The position numbers and the translations under genes were made by a program. From NCBI RefSeq assembly GCF_905220365.1, contig NC_061146.1, positions 8,187,538 through 8,251,537 of the forward strand: a stretch of DNA of 64,000 nucleotides, given 5' to 3'. The notes beneath the pieces were generated by a model, which was not told where the DNA came from, searched no databases, and saw only the letters and a list, made by a program, of their open reading frames with translations. Source of the stretch: Vanessa cardui (Eukaryota > Arthropoda > Insecta > Lepidoptera > Nymphalidae). Positions 21,948 through 33,069 of the stretch are shown here, one piece after another (position 1 is the first letter of the stretch; every line of letters starts with the position of its first letter).

Positions 21948-22018
21948 GGAAAAAAATTTATTTTTTATTTCTATGAAATGTATTACATTTCATAAAAATA
22001 AAAAATAAATTTTTTTCT
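21948..22018. repeat. Hairpin with 34-bp arms and 3-bp loop
   Basis: The arms 21948-21981 and 21985-22018 pair with two mismatches (GAAATGT|ATT|ACATTTC at the tip). A direct repeat of GTATTACAGTACTC follows at about 22018 and 22051. No known family is recognised. Confidence 0.85.
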
Positions 22019-22392
22019 GTATTACAGTACTCTAAAATAATTTTTTTTTTGTATTACAGTACTCGAAGTGTCACGTCGATTCTGGTATGAGCGCGTTGTA
22101 CTAACAATAAAACTTTTCACCTTTATTGGGTATCGATTAATTTGACATACGCCGTTATGGTTCTTAGCATAGGCTTAAAAAATACTACCTCTAATCCAGG
22201 TTGCGGCGCCATTAGCCACTGTCTCTCAAATTACGGTTGGGATGGATTATTTTTATTGACGTTTAGGATTTGTCTAGCCAATCACTGTCTTATTGTTTTT
22301 TAGAAGATTGGAATTTCTTTAGTTAGATCTGATCTTTCTTTTTGTTATTATTGACAAAATCTTTGCTGTTTTTTAATGATACTTAAAACAAT

Positions 22393-22505
22393 TACTTGGT
22401 GGTGGGGCTTTGTGCAAGCCCGCCTGGGTAGGTATCACCCACTCATCAGATATTCTACCGCTAAACAACAGTATTGTTGTGTTATGTAAAAGTCTATCAG
22501 GGTAG
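22393..22505 (-). repeat. Rep-E 3' fragment, antisense
   Basis: ACTTGGTGGTGGGGCTTTGT, GCAAGCCCGCCTGGGTAGGT and the CACCCACTCATCAG block. It faces the sense copy that follows. Confidence 0.75.
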
Positions 22506-22530
22506 GTACCAATCATCACATACTTTTTTT

Positions 22531-22780
22531 ATGCAATATGTTGGCAGACGAGCATATTGGCCCTTGTTTGTAAGTGGACACCACCACCCATAGACGCTGA
22601 CGCTGTAAGAAATATTAACTATTCTTTACATTGTCAATGCGCCGCCAACCTTGGGAACTAAGATGCTATGTCCCTTGTGCCTGTAGTTACACTGGCTCAC
22701 TCACCCTTCAAACCGAAAAACAACAATACTGCGTACTATTGTTTAGCGGTAGAATATCTCATGAGTGGGTGGTTACCACT
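22531..22780 (+). repeat. Rep-E copy
   Basis: TTGGCAGACGAGCATATTGG, ACCACCACCCATAGACGCTG, ATTAACTATTCTTTACATTG, ACCTTGGGAACTAAGATGC and GGTAGAATATCTCATGAGTG. Confidence 0.8.
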
Positions 22781-22834
22781 TTAGTACTTTGCCGTTAAAT
22801 AGAAATACTTCGAGTTTTTGTGTTCTTGCTTGAG

Positions 22835-22905
22835 GAGTAAAGGAGCCAGTGTAACAGGCACAAGAGTCATAACATCTTAGTTACCAAAGTTGGTGGAAAT
22901 TTCCA
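22835..22905 (-). repeat. Rep-E fragment, antisense
   Basis: GCCAGTGTAACAGGCACAAG, then AACATCTTAGTTACCAAAGT. It forms the third piece of a local inverted Rep-E cluster. Confidence 0.65.
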
Positions 22906-23033
22906 ATGTTGGCGGAACAGTTAGCCATACAAAGTAAAGCTGTCAATAGTACCACTGGTTTCCGAGTTCCTTTAAATATAAGAAGTGTTGTACCTTATGA
23001 CAGTAATAATATTAACTCACTTCAAATCGAGAG

Positions 23034-23130
23034 TCATCTTTTGAGTTTCTTGTCGGTTCTTCTCGGTAGAATCTACATTCCGAATTAGTGGTGATTTTGA
23101 TAGTAAAGTATTGATTTTTGGTAGTTAGCG
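23034..23130 (+). mobile_element. CR1-like LINE 3'-end fragment
   Basis: TTGAGTTTCTTGTCGGTTCT, then CTCGGTAGAATCTACATTCC, then degraded sequence. Confidence 0.6.
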
Positions 23131-23190
23131 AAAGAAATTATGCTTTATTTTTTAAATAATGATTAATTTCTAGTATTTTATAAAAAAATA

Positions 23191-23492
23191 GAGCTGAGAT
23201 GGCCCAGTGGTTAGAACGCGTGCATCTTAACCGATGATTGCCAGTTCAAATCCAGGCAAGCACCACTATATATATGTGCTTAATATGTGTTTATAATTCA
23301 TCTCGTGCTCGGCGGTGAAGGAAAACATCGTGAGGAAACCTGCTTGTGTCTAATTTCATCGAAATTCTGCCACATGTGCATTCCACCAACCCGCATTGGA
23401 ACAGCGTGGTGGAATATGTCCCAAACCCTCTTCTTAATGGAAGAGGAGGCCTTATCCCAGCAGTGAGAAATTTACAGGCTACTTTACTTTAC
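23191..23492 (+). mobile_element. SINE-A, full length with 12-bp TSD; ACTTT tail
   Basis: Begins GAGCTGAGATGGCCCAGTGG, with B box region GTTCAAATCC. It ends ACAGGCTACTTTACTTTAC rather than the (TTG)n tail. The flanks TATAAAAAAATA at 23179-23190 and 23493-23504 are identical. The 137-codon frame across it is incidental. Confidence 0.9.
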
Positions 23493-24203
23493 TATAAAAA
23501 AATATATATTTGTGTATTGTATCTTAAAATACATGTTGTGGCCGTCTTAAAGAATGGCACACTTTATATGAAATATATATATATATATATGTTTTTATGT
23601 ATAACATGTGCAGGTTATTTCTTAATAAATAAATGTTTGTACTCAGGGTTTGGAAAAAGCCGTCTAATGTCTGTTAACGGTAAGTATACTTCAAATCAAG
23701 TCGAATGGTACGTGGGTGTAATAAACTGCCGTTCCCTTGTATTATATTGTACAAAATAAATTTATTGCTTCTCGTAAGTATTTGCAAATGGTATAAATTG
23801 TGCCGTTCAAACATTGACCTTGGAGGTATAATCGCCGCTTACACTTTGACCATGGAGTAATAATCCAAAATAAGTTTTGGCTTCCCGTCTCATTACCATT
23901 GCTGATCATTACCCGCGTACTTGCTGGTTCAGTTTTGGCCAAAAAAGCACTTCAACAGAAACATAATATTGGCATTCTTGCTACCATTCGATTAGTATTT
24001 CTTATTTGGATATTCAACGGAATATTGTTAATCAGCCGATGTTATATTTCTTACATCATTATTTTTTATTGGCTGTGGTGATCACTTATGGTTTCCTATT
24101 TCTGCTTAACTATATAAAAAAAATCAGTATTGTATTTTAATTTTAAGGAATATTAGTGGGTTGCCCGCGAAACTTGCAATTATTCAATAGATTTTTTTTA
24201 TTA

Positions 24204-24503
24204 CGGAGTGGAGTGGTCCAGTGGTTAGAACGCGTGCATCTTAACCGATGATTGCGGGTTCAAATCCAGGCAAGCACAGCTGATTTATGTGCTTAATTTG
24301 TCTTTATAATTCATCTCGTGCTCAGCGGTGAAGGAAAACATCGTGAGGAAACCTGCATGTGACAAATTTAATAGAAATTCTGCCACATGTGTATTCCATC
24401 AACCCACATTGGAACAGCGTGGTGAAATATGTTCCAAACCTTCTCCTCAAAGGGAGAGGAGGCCTTTAGCCCAGCTGTGGGAATTTACAGGCTGTTGTTG
24501 TTG
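24204..24503 (+). mobile_element. SINE-A, full length; TTG tail
   Basis: GGAGTGGTCCAGTGGTTAGA, B box GGTTCAAATCC, end GGCTGTTGTTGTTG. TTTTTTATTA flanks both sides (about 24194-24203 and 24504-24513), a plausible 10-bp duplication in T-rich context. Confidence 0.85.
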
Positions 24504-25245
24504 TTTTTTATTATTTTCGACAGGTTTTGTTTTGATTTCATTGCATTGTAAGCTGCAAGTCACTCATCTATACGTGTATTTGGCACCATAAACTCTCGCG
24601 GTGAAGAAACATTTTCACCACTGATGATACATTATTTAAATTAATTATATATTTTTTACTAAAATATCAAATGAAAAACAACGTATGTCGTAGTAAGCTC
24701 TCATGGATCATTTGGTTCCATTTTTTTAATTAGGCATTTTAAAAAATCGCTATAACCGGCCAGTAACTTTATGCTCTCTCAAACGAATTCTTTCTTACAT
24801 CGCTACAATTTCATAAACTACAATCAAGAAACCCCTTCAATTTTCAAAATTCGAAAAGACACGATAACCGACTTTTCATGTATTTCCATAATTACTGGGA
24901 CAAAAATCGGCTGACGCTATTATTCACTAGAGAAAGATATTTTGCTGACCGTACTGGAAGTAGAGCACAGATAATACACGCGCAGGCACATGAAACAACT
25001 TGTCCACAATGTAATTCTAGTTTTAAACTCGGAAATTAAATCAAAACTCAACTCAGTTTCACCGTCTACGTTAATTAGGCGTGTTTGCGTATCTGAAGTT
25101 TCAAATGTATTTATACATCAATCATATTAAGTTCAAAGCTCTGTGTAGGCCGAGCGCTGGTCGTAATAATACATCACTCTTTTGTCATACGGTTTCTTTG
25201 ATTAAATAACATATTATTAACTAATATAACATATTAGTAAGTAAT

Positions 25246-25440
25246 AGTCGCCCGCGGCTTCGCTAATTTTTTAGGGTGTTAGTTGTAATGTTTAAGGCAA
25301 AAAAGTAGCCTATGTCCTTTCTTGAATTTGAAGTTTGCTTCATAACAAATTTCTTCAAATTCAGTTCAGCGATCCTTTCGTGAAAGAGAGATAGACATAC
25401 AGACAGATTTACTTTGACATTTATAATATTAATATAGATT
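25246..25440 (+). mobile_element. RTE-like LINE 3'-end relic
   Basis: GTCGCCCGCGGCTTCGCTAA, GTAGCCTATGTCCTTTCTTG, AGTTTGCTTCATAACAAATT, ATACAGACAGATTTACTTTG and ATAATATTAATATAGATT. Confidence 0.7.
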
Positions 25441-25561
25441 TATTTTTAATTTTTCATCTCTGTTATTGATCAGTTAGGACCAACAAATGCATGTCTTGAC
25501 TTCATTGATACGTTCATAAATTTATTACATTTATAAAGAAAGCATATTATACAAGATTATG

Positions 25562-25754
25562 CCGACGATAATAAATAAAAATTTTAACAAAAAGAAAAAC
25601 CGACTTCAAACAAAACACTATTTTAAAACAAATGAATATGCACTAAAAAGTAACAAAAATAATTGCGTATTCAACATATTTTTTAGAGTCCTAAGTAAAA
25701 TGAAATGAAAAATATTAGACTACTTAAAAGTCGATTTACGATTATATAAAGTAA
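25562..25754 (-). repeat. Rep-C copy, antisense
   Basis: GAAAAACCGACTTCAAAC, GAATATGCACTAAAAAGTAA, CATATTTTTTAGAGTCC, AAAAGTCGATTTACGATTAT. It is directly followed by an antisense SINE-A. Confidence 0.75.
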
Positions 25755-26037
25755 AGTAACAGCCCGTAAATTTCCCACTGCTGGGCTAAGGCCTCCTCTC
25801 CTATTAAGGAGCGGGTTTGGAACATATTCCACCACGCTGTTCAAATGTGGGTTGGTGGAATGCATATGTGGCAGAATTTCGATGAAATTAGACACATGCT
25901 GGTTTCCTCACTATGTTTTCCTTCACCACTGAGCACGAGAGAATTAAGCTCATATATGTAGTGGTGTTTGCCTGGGTTTGAACCCGAAATCATCGGTTAA
26001 GAGGCACGCGTTCTAACTACTGGGCCATCTCAGCTCT
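25755..26037 (-). mobile_element. SINE-A, antisense, ACTTT-tail type
   Basis: AGTAACAGCCCGTAAATTTC at the left and TACTGGGCCATCTCAGCTC at the right, with the B-box complement GGGTTTGAACCCG. It carries a few small deletions. Confidence 0.85.
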
Positions 26038-26089
26038 GAATTACATACATATGTAATTGGAATTAAGTAACATCACTGTATAGTAAAAT

Positions 26090-26242
26090 GTTGAAAAAGA
26101 GTAACTACTGAGTTTCTTGCCGGTTCTTCTGGGTAGAATCTACTTTCCCAACCCGTGGTACCTTAACTTGATATATTTGGTAAATGACGATTCAAATGTG
26201 CTTGTTTAAGCCTACTTGAATAAAGTAAGGTTTTATTAAAAA
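26090..26242 (+). mobile_element. CR1-like LINE 3' end
   Basis: GAGTAACTACTGAGTTTCTT, GCCGGTTCTTCTGGGTAGAA, TTCAAATGTGCTTGTTTAAG and CCTACTTGAATAAAGTAAGG. It is followed immediately by an antisense RTE-like tail. Confidence 0.75.
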
Positions 26243-26428
26243 TAAATATTAATATTATAAATGTGTAAGTAACTTTGTCTGTCTGTCTGTCGCTCTTACA
26301 TGACCAAACCGCTGAACCTAATATGATGAAATTTGGGATGAAGCAAACTTGAACTACAAGAAAGGGCATGGGCTTTTTATGACACATGACAACTGCGAAG
26401 CGAGCGAAGCTGCGGGCGACTGCTAGTT
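26243..26428 (-). mobile_element. RTE-like LINE 3'-end relic, antisense
   Basis: ATTAATATTATAAATGTGTA, TCTGTCTGTCTGTCGCTCTT, GAAATTTGGGATGAAGCAAA and the end CGAGCGAAGCTGCGGGCGAC. Confidence 0.7.
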
Positions 26429-27470
26429 ATAAATAATATCGTCATAAATTTTTGCGTGTTAAAAGCGTACAACATGTGAAACGCAGCCGCCTCCCGGCCT
26501 ATTTCAATTTCCTCCCTCAGCCGTGTATAGTATATCATTCATATTTGACTACACCTGCGCCGTTGTGACGATCAAAAATTGATATTAATTTGATGAAACA
26601 ATGAAAGCTAGCGAGATTACTGAAATTAACCCAGTTAAGCTTATACAACATATAAGTTCATGTATCTAACTTTACATATAACCAACCAACAAATAGAAAT
26701 ACTATGTGACTATAAAATAGTCTATTTGCTTAGTTGTATGTGCTTGTGGAAGCTGGTCTTGGTTGGTACCACTTATTTTTTTATTTTATTTTATTAAATA
26801 GGAAGCCAACGCTGTATACAGTTTTGTTTCTTTTTCTAGACTACAATTATTAAATAACTTAAATATAAAAATTGTATACCTCACTTATAGGCTAACTTAA
26901 CATGCGTAGGAATAAAAAAAAGTACATTCTTTGTTATAAAACTTAAAATAGAACTAAACTACGTAAGCAAAAAAAATAAAAAAAAAGGAAAGAGGAATTA
27001 ACAAAACATGCTACATACACTTATCATTATACCGTCGATATCAATACTACTAATAATAGTGAGCCAATGAAACGTAACGTCTTAGTGCCCAAGGTTGGTG
27101 GAATATTAGCTATATACAGAAAAGTTCATTTTCTTACAACGACAACATCTATGGGCCATGGTGACCACTTATCATCAGAAGATGCCAGGCAAAATGCTTA
27201 AAAAAACATACCCTCCGCTGTGTTCTGCTGGTGGCTTGATGGAGATAGGGGGTAAAAGTGATGTCACTCCACCCCTCTCCTTTATTGTGCGTACAAGACG
27301 CGACGTCATCCCCGCTGACATGATCCTCAGGGCTAGATTCCAGTCATATCAGATAAAAAAGTGGTCAACCTCGGAATGAAACGTAATAAGCTGTAAATTG
27401 GTAAGAACCTTTGTTTTGTCGTTGGTGTCTCAAAAGTCACAAGAGCTAACGTCTTCGCGTCTTGAGATAG
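26429..27470. other. No gene seen; Rep-E remnants
   Basis: About 27060-27180 is an antisense Rep-E remnant (GTGCCCAAGGTTGGTGGAAT, GGTGACCACTTATCATCAG), and GGTTGGTACCACTTA at about 26762 may be another part. The 73-codon frame at 27158-27379 starts in this remnant and has no known domain. Confidence 0.5.
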
Positions 27471-27486
27471 TCAAGGTCAAAGGTCA
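27471..27486 (+). promoter_or_regulatory. DR1 nuclear-receptor site overlapping an FTZ-F1-type site
   Basis: TCAAGGTCAAAGGTCA contains a perfect direct repeat AGGTCA-A-AGGTCA (27474-27486), the DR1 type bound by HNF4 or USP/RXR-class receptors. It also contains TCAAGGTCA (27471-27479), the extended monomer site of FTZ-F1/ERR-class receptors. The motif match is direct; function is unproven and no promoter is evident nearby. Confidence 0.3.
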
Positions 27487-27773
27487 TAAGTCATAAAAAT
27501 CGGTTTTCTATTGCTCAAATTGGATTTGCACCCATTATAAAAGTTGTAGTGTATAAAATTTTCTACAATTTTTTCATACGATCAACCGTTGTTGCGGTGA
27601 GAGTGAGAGGGCGCCGCGTAGTTATATACGGTACTTATTATGGTGAAACTGTGAAAATGAGGTAAAACCCTTAATATGACTGGGCTACTATCTGAAACAG
27701 GACGCAAGGCACTTACCTCACGCATCCATAAAAAACTATCCATTAGGCTAAGAGGCACTCCAATATATATAAC

Positions 27774-27993
27774 TACATTTCCCACTGCTGGGCTAAAGTC
27801 TCCTCTCCCTATGAGGTGATGGTTTGGAATAAAAATGTGGCAGGATATCCTGTGAATATTTTCCTTCACCGCTGAGCACGAGATGAATTATAAACCCAAA
27901 TAAAATACATGAATATTCAGTGGTGCTTACCAGGGTTTGAACTCACAATAATCGATTAAGCACCGCGTTCTAACCACTGGTCCATCTCGACAT
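27774..27993 (-). mobile_element. SINE-A, antisense, internally deleted
   Basis: TTTCCCACTGCTGGGCTAAA at the left, ACCACTGGTCCATCTCGA at the right. Much of the middle is lost. Confidence 0.8.
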
Positions 27994-28193
27994 GATTATA
28001 TATCATGTAGTAATTAATACGCTTGAGGCTTACATAACAATAATGATAACATTGCGGTACAATGAAATCGTAATGTGTGTTTTTAATTAAAATTTAAATA
28101 ATTCATAAAGCGGATACCTTTGTAGCTGTCAATCGGAATGATTGTGACTTTAGCTGTGGTCGGGCTTAATTTTCGTGTGTTATTTTGCATGTA

Positions 28194-28803
28194 CAGTCGG
28201 GGTAGGAAGTGTTCGTCACCTTATCACCGTCACAACTACACAGGGTACCATTGAAAACCAGCGTTTGGTATTTGGAACCCATTAGGAAGGAATGGTACAC
28301 CTTTTAGGATACGTTAATTATCACTGTTTTTTTTTAGTACTAAGTTATAATTACTTAATATGTTTTTTTTTTTATTTTGGTTGCTTTTCTTTTTTTATTA
28401 ATTTTTTTTTATAATTTTTATTATTTTTTAATGCGTCTCGTGTCCTAATCAACATTTCTTTCTTTCTTAAGATCTATTTTCATGTTCTCAGTATGAGCGA
28501 TAATCTGCTTTACCGATCGAGAACATATGACACTGACAGACATATTTTGACAATTCAGTAGAAGATATCATATCTAATTTAAATTTGGAATGACTAATTA
28601 CGCCAGTAAAAAGATTACATGTTGATATAAAACTAGATGTAGTCCGAAGATGCTACACAATTTTGAACCAAGTTCTCATACTGTGTAAGTTTAATTTTAT
28701 ATGCAGTTGTCAGTTTAGTGCTTTATTTTCAAAAGGTATTAAGAGTTTAAGACTTGATAAAGGAATGAATTTGAAAACTGACGTAGGTTTTCTTACTCTG
28801 ACT
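28194..28803 (+). mobile_element. TA-flanked MITE, family M2, long copy
   Basis: Ends CAGTCGGGGTAGGAAGTGTT and TTTTCTTACTCTGACT are inverted, flanked by TA. The internal words CAGTATGAGCGATAATCTGC and GTTTAAGACTTGATAAAGGA match the shorter copies at 58757 and 60527. About 240 bp (28225-28466) and a further stretch are extra relative to the short copies, so either this copy carries insertions or the short ones are deletion derivatives. Confidence 0.7.
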
Positions 28804-28898
28804 TAACGAATCCCTCTGAGTTTGCGCAGCCATGATAAATGTGTTACATGATGCTGCAGCACCATGATGAAAATACGAATAGTCGCGCCATTTTATAT

Positions 28899-29140
28899 TT
28901 GACGACTTCCGTGTTTGAGTAGTGTGTACAGTGGTTTTCCTGGGTGCACCATTCCGAGGTCCCTGGTTCGATCCCGGGCGGTGTAGTGGTTGTGATACCG
29001 TCGTTACTTCTGATTTTCCATGAAACAAGTGCTTTAGCTATCAACAACAATAAACAACTGGGTCAACTGGGTTCTAACCATTTGGTCATTTCGGCTCATA
29101 TATAGGGATCAGAGTAATGTATGTGGTGTTGTATTATATT
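28899..29140 (+). mobile_element. SINE-B, diverged and interrupted
   Basis: GACGACTTCCGTGTTTGAGT, B box GGTTCGATCCC, ATACCGTCGTTACTTCTGAT and AACAAGTGCTTTAGCTATCA. The block GGGATCAGAGTAATGTATGT resumes at 29103 after about 60 bp of unrelated sequence. Confidence 0.75.
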
Positions 29141-30469
29141 TGTTTTTATATTATTATTTATTATATAAATAAAAACTAAACGAAGACCCGGCTTCGTGCG
29201 GTTAAATGTTATTGATTCGGATTTTTTATTTTTTACCGATCTATTATTTACTGTGGGTAAGTTTCCATCGAGTATGCAGTATCCCTGCACGAAATTTTTA
29301 TTTAGAACACACTTCCTGAACGCACCCGTAAACGTCAAACATGGCCGACAGTTGTCAACTGTCACGTGACATGGCATCCATTGAATTTCATGGGTTTAAT
29401 GTCGAAATATCTGGATTATACAAATTTTCCGGAAATGTGTTGTCGACTCAAACTCATTATTTTTTATTGACCTATAATTATGGATAGTTTTTGATAGGGA
29501 CGAAATTATTAGCTATGTATGTTATATTATTATATATATTTTACTTCCGATAAAAATGTTTAATCGCGAAATAGTTTGTTGTGTTTTGATGTTGATTTTA
29601 AGGTTGGATGAATTAGTGGTATTTATTTATTTAGTGGTAGTTTCGTTACAAGGGATATATTTGTATGGAACGTCTGGTGTTATCCCGGATATCATGTAAA
29701 CGATTACAATTATTATTGTATTAAAATGAAACAGGAAATACACATCATACTGTATATTTATTTCATACAACATATTTAAACATTAATACATTTTAATTTA
29801 ATACAATGAACATTACAATTAGTACAATAATCTTAGCTTAAATTATTTTCGCCATCAAAGCCCCAAACGAACTGAGAGCAAATCTATTCACACAGTGCTT
29901 TTAATAGCTTTAGCCCTTCTTACATTTACAATTTATTTGACTACCCGCCTTGCTGTTTTTTTTCACATTTTAATAAAAATAATCAAATCATATATCATCA
30001 TATATTTATGTACAGTATGTATTATTTATTTTTAAATAGCTTACAATCATTATCAAGGTCATAAACGAAATCTGCTTTAGTATTTTAATAAAATAAATAA
30101 GAAAGTTACGGATTCATTATTTTTTTGAGAATTAAAATTGACTTATTTAAGGTGTAAATTTGACTCTTCCCGACACCCTGTGTGTACTTATGTATGTATA
30201 TGTATGTATATATGAGTTAAAAAAGTTAATGCAACACGTTTATCTCCCTCGACACACTGACAGCGTCCTTTCCTGCACTTCCTAACGTCGGCTGGTAAAT
30301 GCTAAATTAGCATTATTCTCGTATTTCGTGAAATATATTTTTCTGTTGACAAATAACAAAATGTAAATATACAACAAACAATAATAATAAAAATAAAATC
30401 TTATGTATCAAACTAAATATGCGACTATAATAAAAAAAGAATCCGTTTTCAAGGCATTTTTAACCTAGA
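29141..30469. other. No gene seen
   Basis: A LINE-tail-like end (CCCGGCTTCGTGCGG) sits near 29188. A 48-codon frame opens at 29341 with a good insect start context (CAAACATGGCC) but has no recognisable domain. The remainder is AT-rich. Confidence 0.4.
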
Positions 30470-30657
30470 CAGTGTTAGAACGTGTACATCTTAACTGATG
30501 ATTGCGGGTTCAAACCCTGGCAAGCACCACTGAATACACATGTGCATTCCACCAACCCGCATTAGAACAGCGTGTTGGAATATGTGCAAAACCCTCTTCT
30601 TATTGGCAGAGGAGGCCTTAGCCCAGCAGTAAGAAACGGGCTGTTACTTTACTTTAC
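30470..30657 (+). mobile_element. SINE-A, internally deleted
   Basis: B box GGTTCAAACCC, then a jump to ACATGTGCATTCCACCAACC (the CTCGTGCTCGG block is missing), ending GGCTGTTACTTTACTTTAC. Confidence 0.8.
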
Positions 30658-31014
30658 TTTTTTTAATCTATAATGCTGTTAATTACAGTGAGTACACAGA
30701 GTAATACTGACTTTTCAAATTAAAATAAGCTTTATTTTACACCAGTAAACACATACATAAGTCCATTCAAGAAAGAAATGGTCTTATCGCTAAATCAGCG
30801 ATTTCTTCCAGACAATCTTAAGGTATATGGAACTAACAGGGGTAAAAAGAGGAAGGAATAATATATTTAAAATAAAGTAATGTACAGTACTTGAAACATG
30901 GATACACATACATACATGGCTTTGTATGTGTATCTACATATAAATATGGATGTATATATGTCTGTATATAATTTAAAGTGCAAGATAGTATTGTCACAAT
31001 AAGAGTGAGTTTTA

Positions 31015-31052
<38 letters not shown>

Positions 31053-31639
31053 GTGTACTTTGTTGGTTTAGAGAATTGAATAAGTAATGTCTTTAAAGAG
31101 TCGAAAGCGGTTGCATCGCATGTTTTCGAAACGCTTGAAATTTAACGAAATTCAGCGAAAGAAGTCAGCGCTGTACCAATCAATATTAGACGAAGGTCTC
31201 GTTATGTTAACCGTCAGTCAGTCTGTCAGCGGTTTCAGCTTGTTTTATTTATTTAAAGCGCTCGTTACAGCCTTTCGATATTCAATGGGTTGTTTAGTGT
31301 TTTTTCTAGGCTAATTTTGACGGCGCTGAATCGCTGATAGGATGAAAGTGATTGATGTACGAGTACATAGCTTTTTTATGGTATTCATAAAAAGGCTATT
31401 TGATTTGATAGGTTTCGATGAAGCGAAGTGGCAATTAAGGCGGATAAGGTTTTACTAAAAAATATGTGTGAGTAATTGTTTTAGGATATATAGGATTATG
31501 CAAAGATATAGTCGCTTTTTTCTGAAATTTGAATGTTGACATTTTGACCACAGATTATAATCTGATAGTTGTCACATGTCGAATATTTCTAACACTGTTT
31601 GTGATGTTTTGTTTTTTTTTGTTGTGATTTTTTTTTAAT
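30658..31639. other. No gene seen; (GT)n at 31016-31056
   Basis: Contains a (GT)n microsatellite. The 75-codon frame at 31087-31314 begins basic (MSLKSRKRLHRMFSKRLKF) but shows no domain I recognise, and I do not call it a gene. Confidence 0.4.
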
Positions 31640-31765
31640 TACGATTCAACGGAGATATGCTGCCAGCATTCTTGCCACCATTCCACGCGGAAGGTTTATA
31701 CAGTGACCAGTTTTAGTTCATATTTGTATATATTTAAGCATTTAATGTTATTAATTTTTATGTCA
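31640..31765 (-). repeat. Rep-D copy, antisense
   Basis: CAGCATTCTTGCCACCATTC, ATATTTGTATATATTTAAGC and ATTTAATGTTATTAATTTTT are the reverse complement of the 1369 and 17669 copies. Confidence 0.7.
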
Positions 31766-31869
31766 AAAAAGAGTCTTCTATTTTTATCGGGAGTTATACA
31801 TATTATTATGACATATAAAATCTTAATGTAATTTCTTATATTTTTTATAAATAGCCGGATTGGTAAATA

Positions 31870-32150
31870 TCCTGACGAGAAACATTCACTTTTGACATTG
31901 TCGCTGTAGGAAATATTTTTAATTGCAAAAACAACAATGCGCCACCAACTTTGGGAACTGATTTTCTTTTTTGATATAGGAAGATTTTTGGACACTTTTT
32001 CGGTACCCACAGACAGTGGCGCTATCAGGCATATTAACCATTCCTTACAATGTCAATGCGTGACCAACCTTGGGAAGTAAGGTGTTATGTCCCTTGTGCC
32101 TGATACAAGCTTACTCAAAGTGGAACACAACAATACTGAGTATTATAATG
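31870..32150 (+). repeat. Two partial Rep-E copies in tandem
   Basis: ATGCGCCACCAACTTTGGGA (about 31938), then a second set: CATATTAACCATTCCTTACA, ACCAACCTTGGGAAGTAAGG and TGTCCCTTGTGCCTGATACA. Confidence 0.6.
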
Positions 32151-32621
32151 CGTAAAATGAAAATAAAATCTTTCTAAGATATAAAGATAATCAGCTCCAT
32201 CAATCTATCTCATCGATTAAAAAATGCCACGAGATAAAGTCCCTACTTTATCCGGGCGAAGTCGAAACGGACAGCTTGTAAAAAAACTCTTAGTCTGGAA
32301 TACTTACATCTTGGAAATAAAAATAAAGATCTAATAACGAAGGGAATAGTTGGAGCGGCTTGTTTAAAATAATATTAAAACTTACGAATTATTTCATAGT
32401 AATTGACGGATAAATCATTACATAGTATAAAACAAAGTCGCTTACCGCTGTCTGTCCCTATGTATGCTTAGATCTTTCAAATTACGCAACGGATTTTGAT
32501 ACGGCTTTTTTAATAGAAAGATTGATTCGAGAGAAAGGATGCACATTATAGTTAACACTGATGATTTTAGAGATTTCTCAAGTTATGTCATAAATAACTA
32601 ATACTCCGCAAAGTCAATAGA

Positions 32622-33003
32622 TCCTTTTTGGGGCAAGGTATCCGTTTCTATAATAAAATTCCGCAGAAATTTTTAACTATGCCCTTTGGTAAATTCAAAT
32701 CGTTTGTAAAAAATACATTGGTAGAAAAAGCATATTATTCGATACAAGATTTTATAGATGATAAAAAAGCGTGGAGTTAATACCTCTTGACTTCCAAGGA
32801 TACATTAATTGAAATAATTGTATTTAATTAACATGACGTTGTATTTTTTAAATGTTAAAAAAGAGTAACTACTGAGTTTCATGCCGGTTTTTCTCGGTAG
32901 AATCTACTTTCCGAACCGGTGGCAGCTTCAGTTAATTGTAAAATGACGATTCAAAAGTGCTTATAAAAGCCTACTTGAATAAAGTTTATTTTGATTTTTT
33001 TGA
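32622..33003 (+). pseudogene. CR1-like LINE, last ~52 codons plus 3' UTR
   Basis: An in-frame stretch from 32622 to the stop at 32778-32780 reads GIRFYNKIPQKFLTMPFGKF, then SFVKNTLVEKAYYSIQDFID and DKKAWS. That (FYNKIP...F...V...L..K.YYSIQDFI.D..AW) is the usual C-terminus of insect CR1-group reverse transcriptases. The 3' UTR block GCCGGTTTTTCTCGGTAGAA, ending CCTACTTGAATAAAG, follows. The copy identifies the parent of the other CR1-like ends in the window. It is 5'-truncated. Confidence 0.75.
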
Positions 33004-33069
33004 ATAAACACATTTTTTGCGCATACAATGCAAACGTTGGCTCAACCCTACGTAATAGATAATAATGTA

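Noticed and set aside
23899..24081. 60-codon frame with hydrophobic tail
   Set aside because: Starts at a non-ATG codon. The hydrophobic end comes from AT-rich DNA, with no homology recognised.
29341..29487. 48-codon frame with good start context (CAAACATGGCC)
   Set aside because: No domain, follows a LINE-tail end, and an opposite-strand frame is equally long. Probably chance.
31087..31314. 75-codon basic frame MSLKSRKRLHRMFSKR...
   Set aside because: No recognisable family, and codon content drifts to hydrophobic noise after residue 35. Not supported as a gene.
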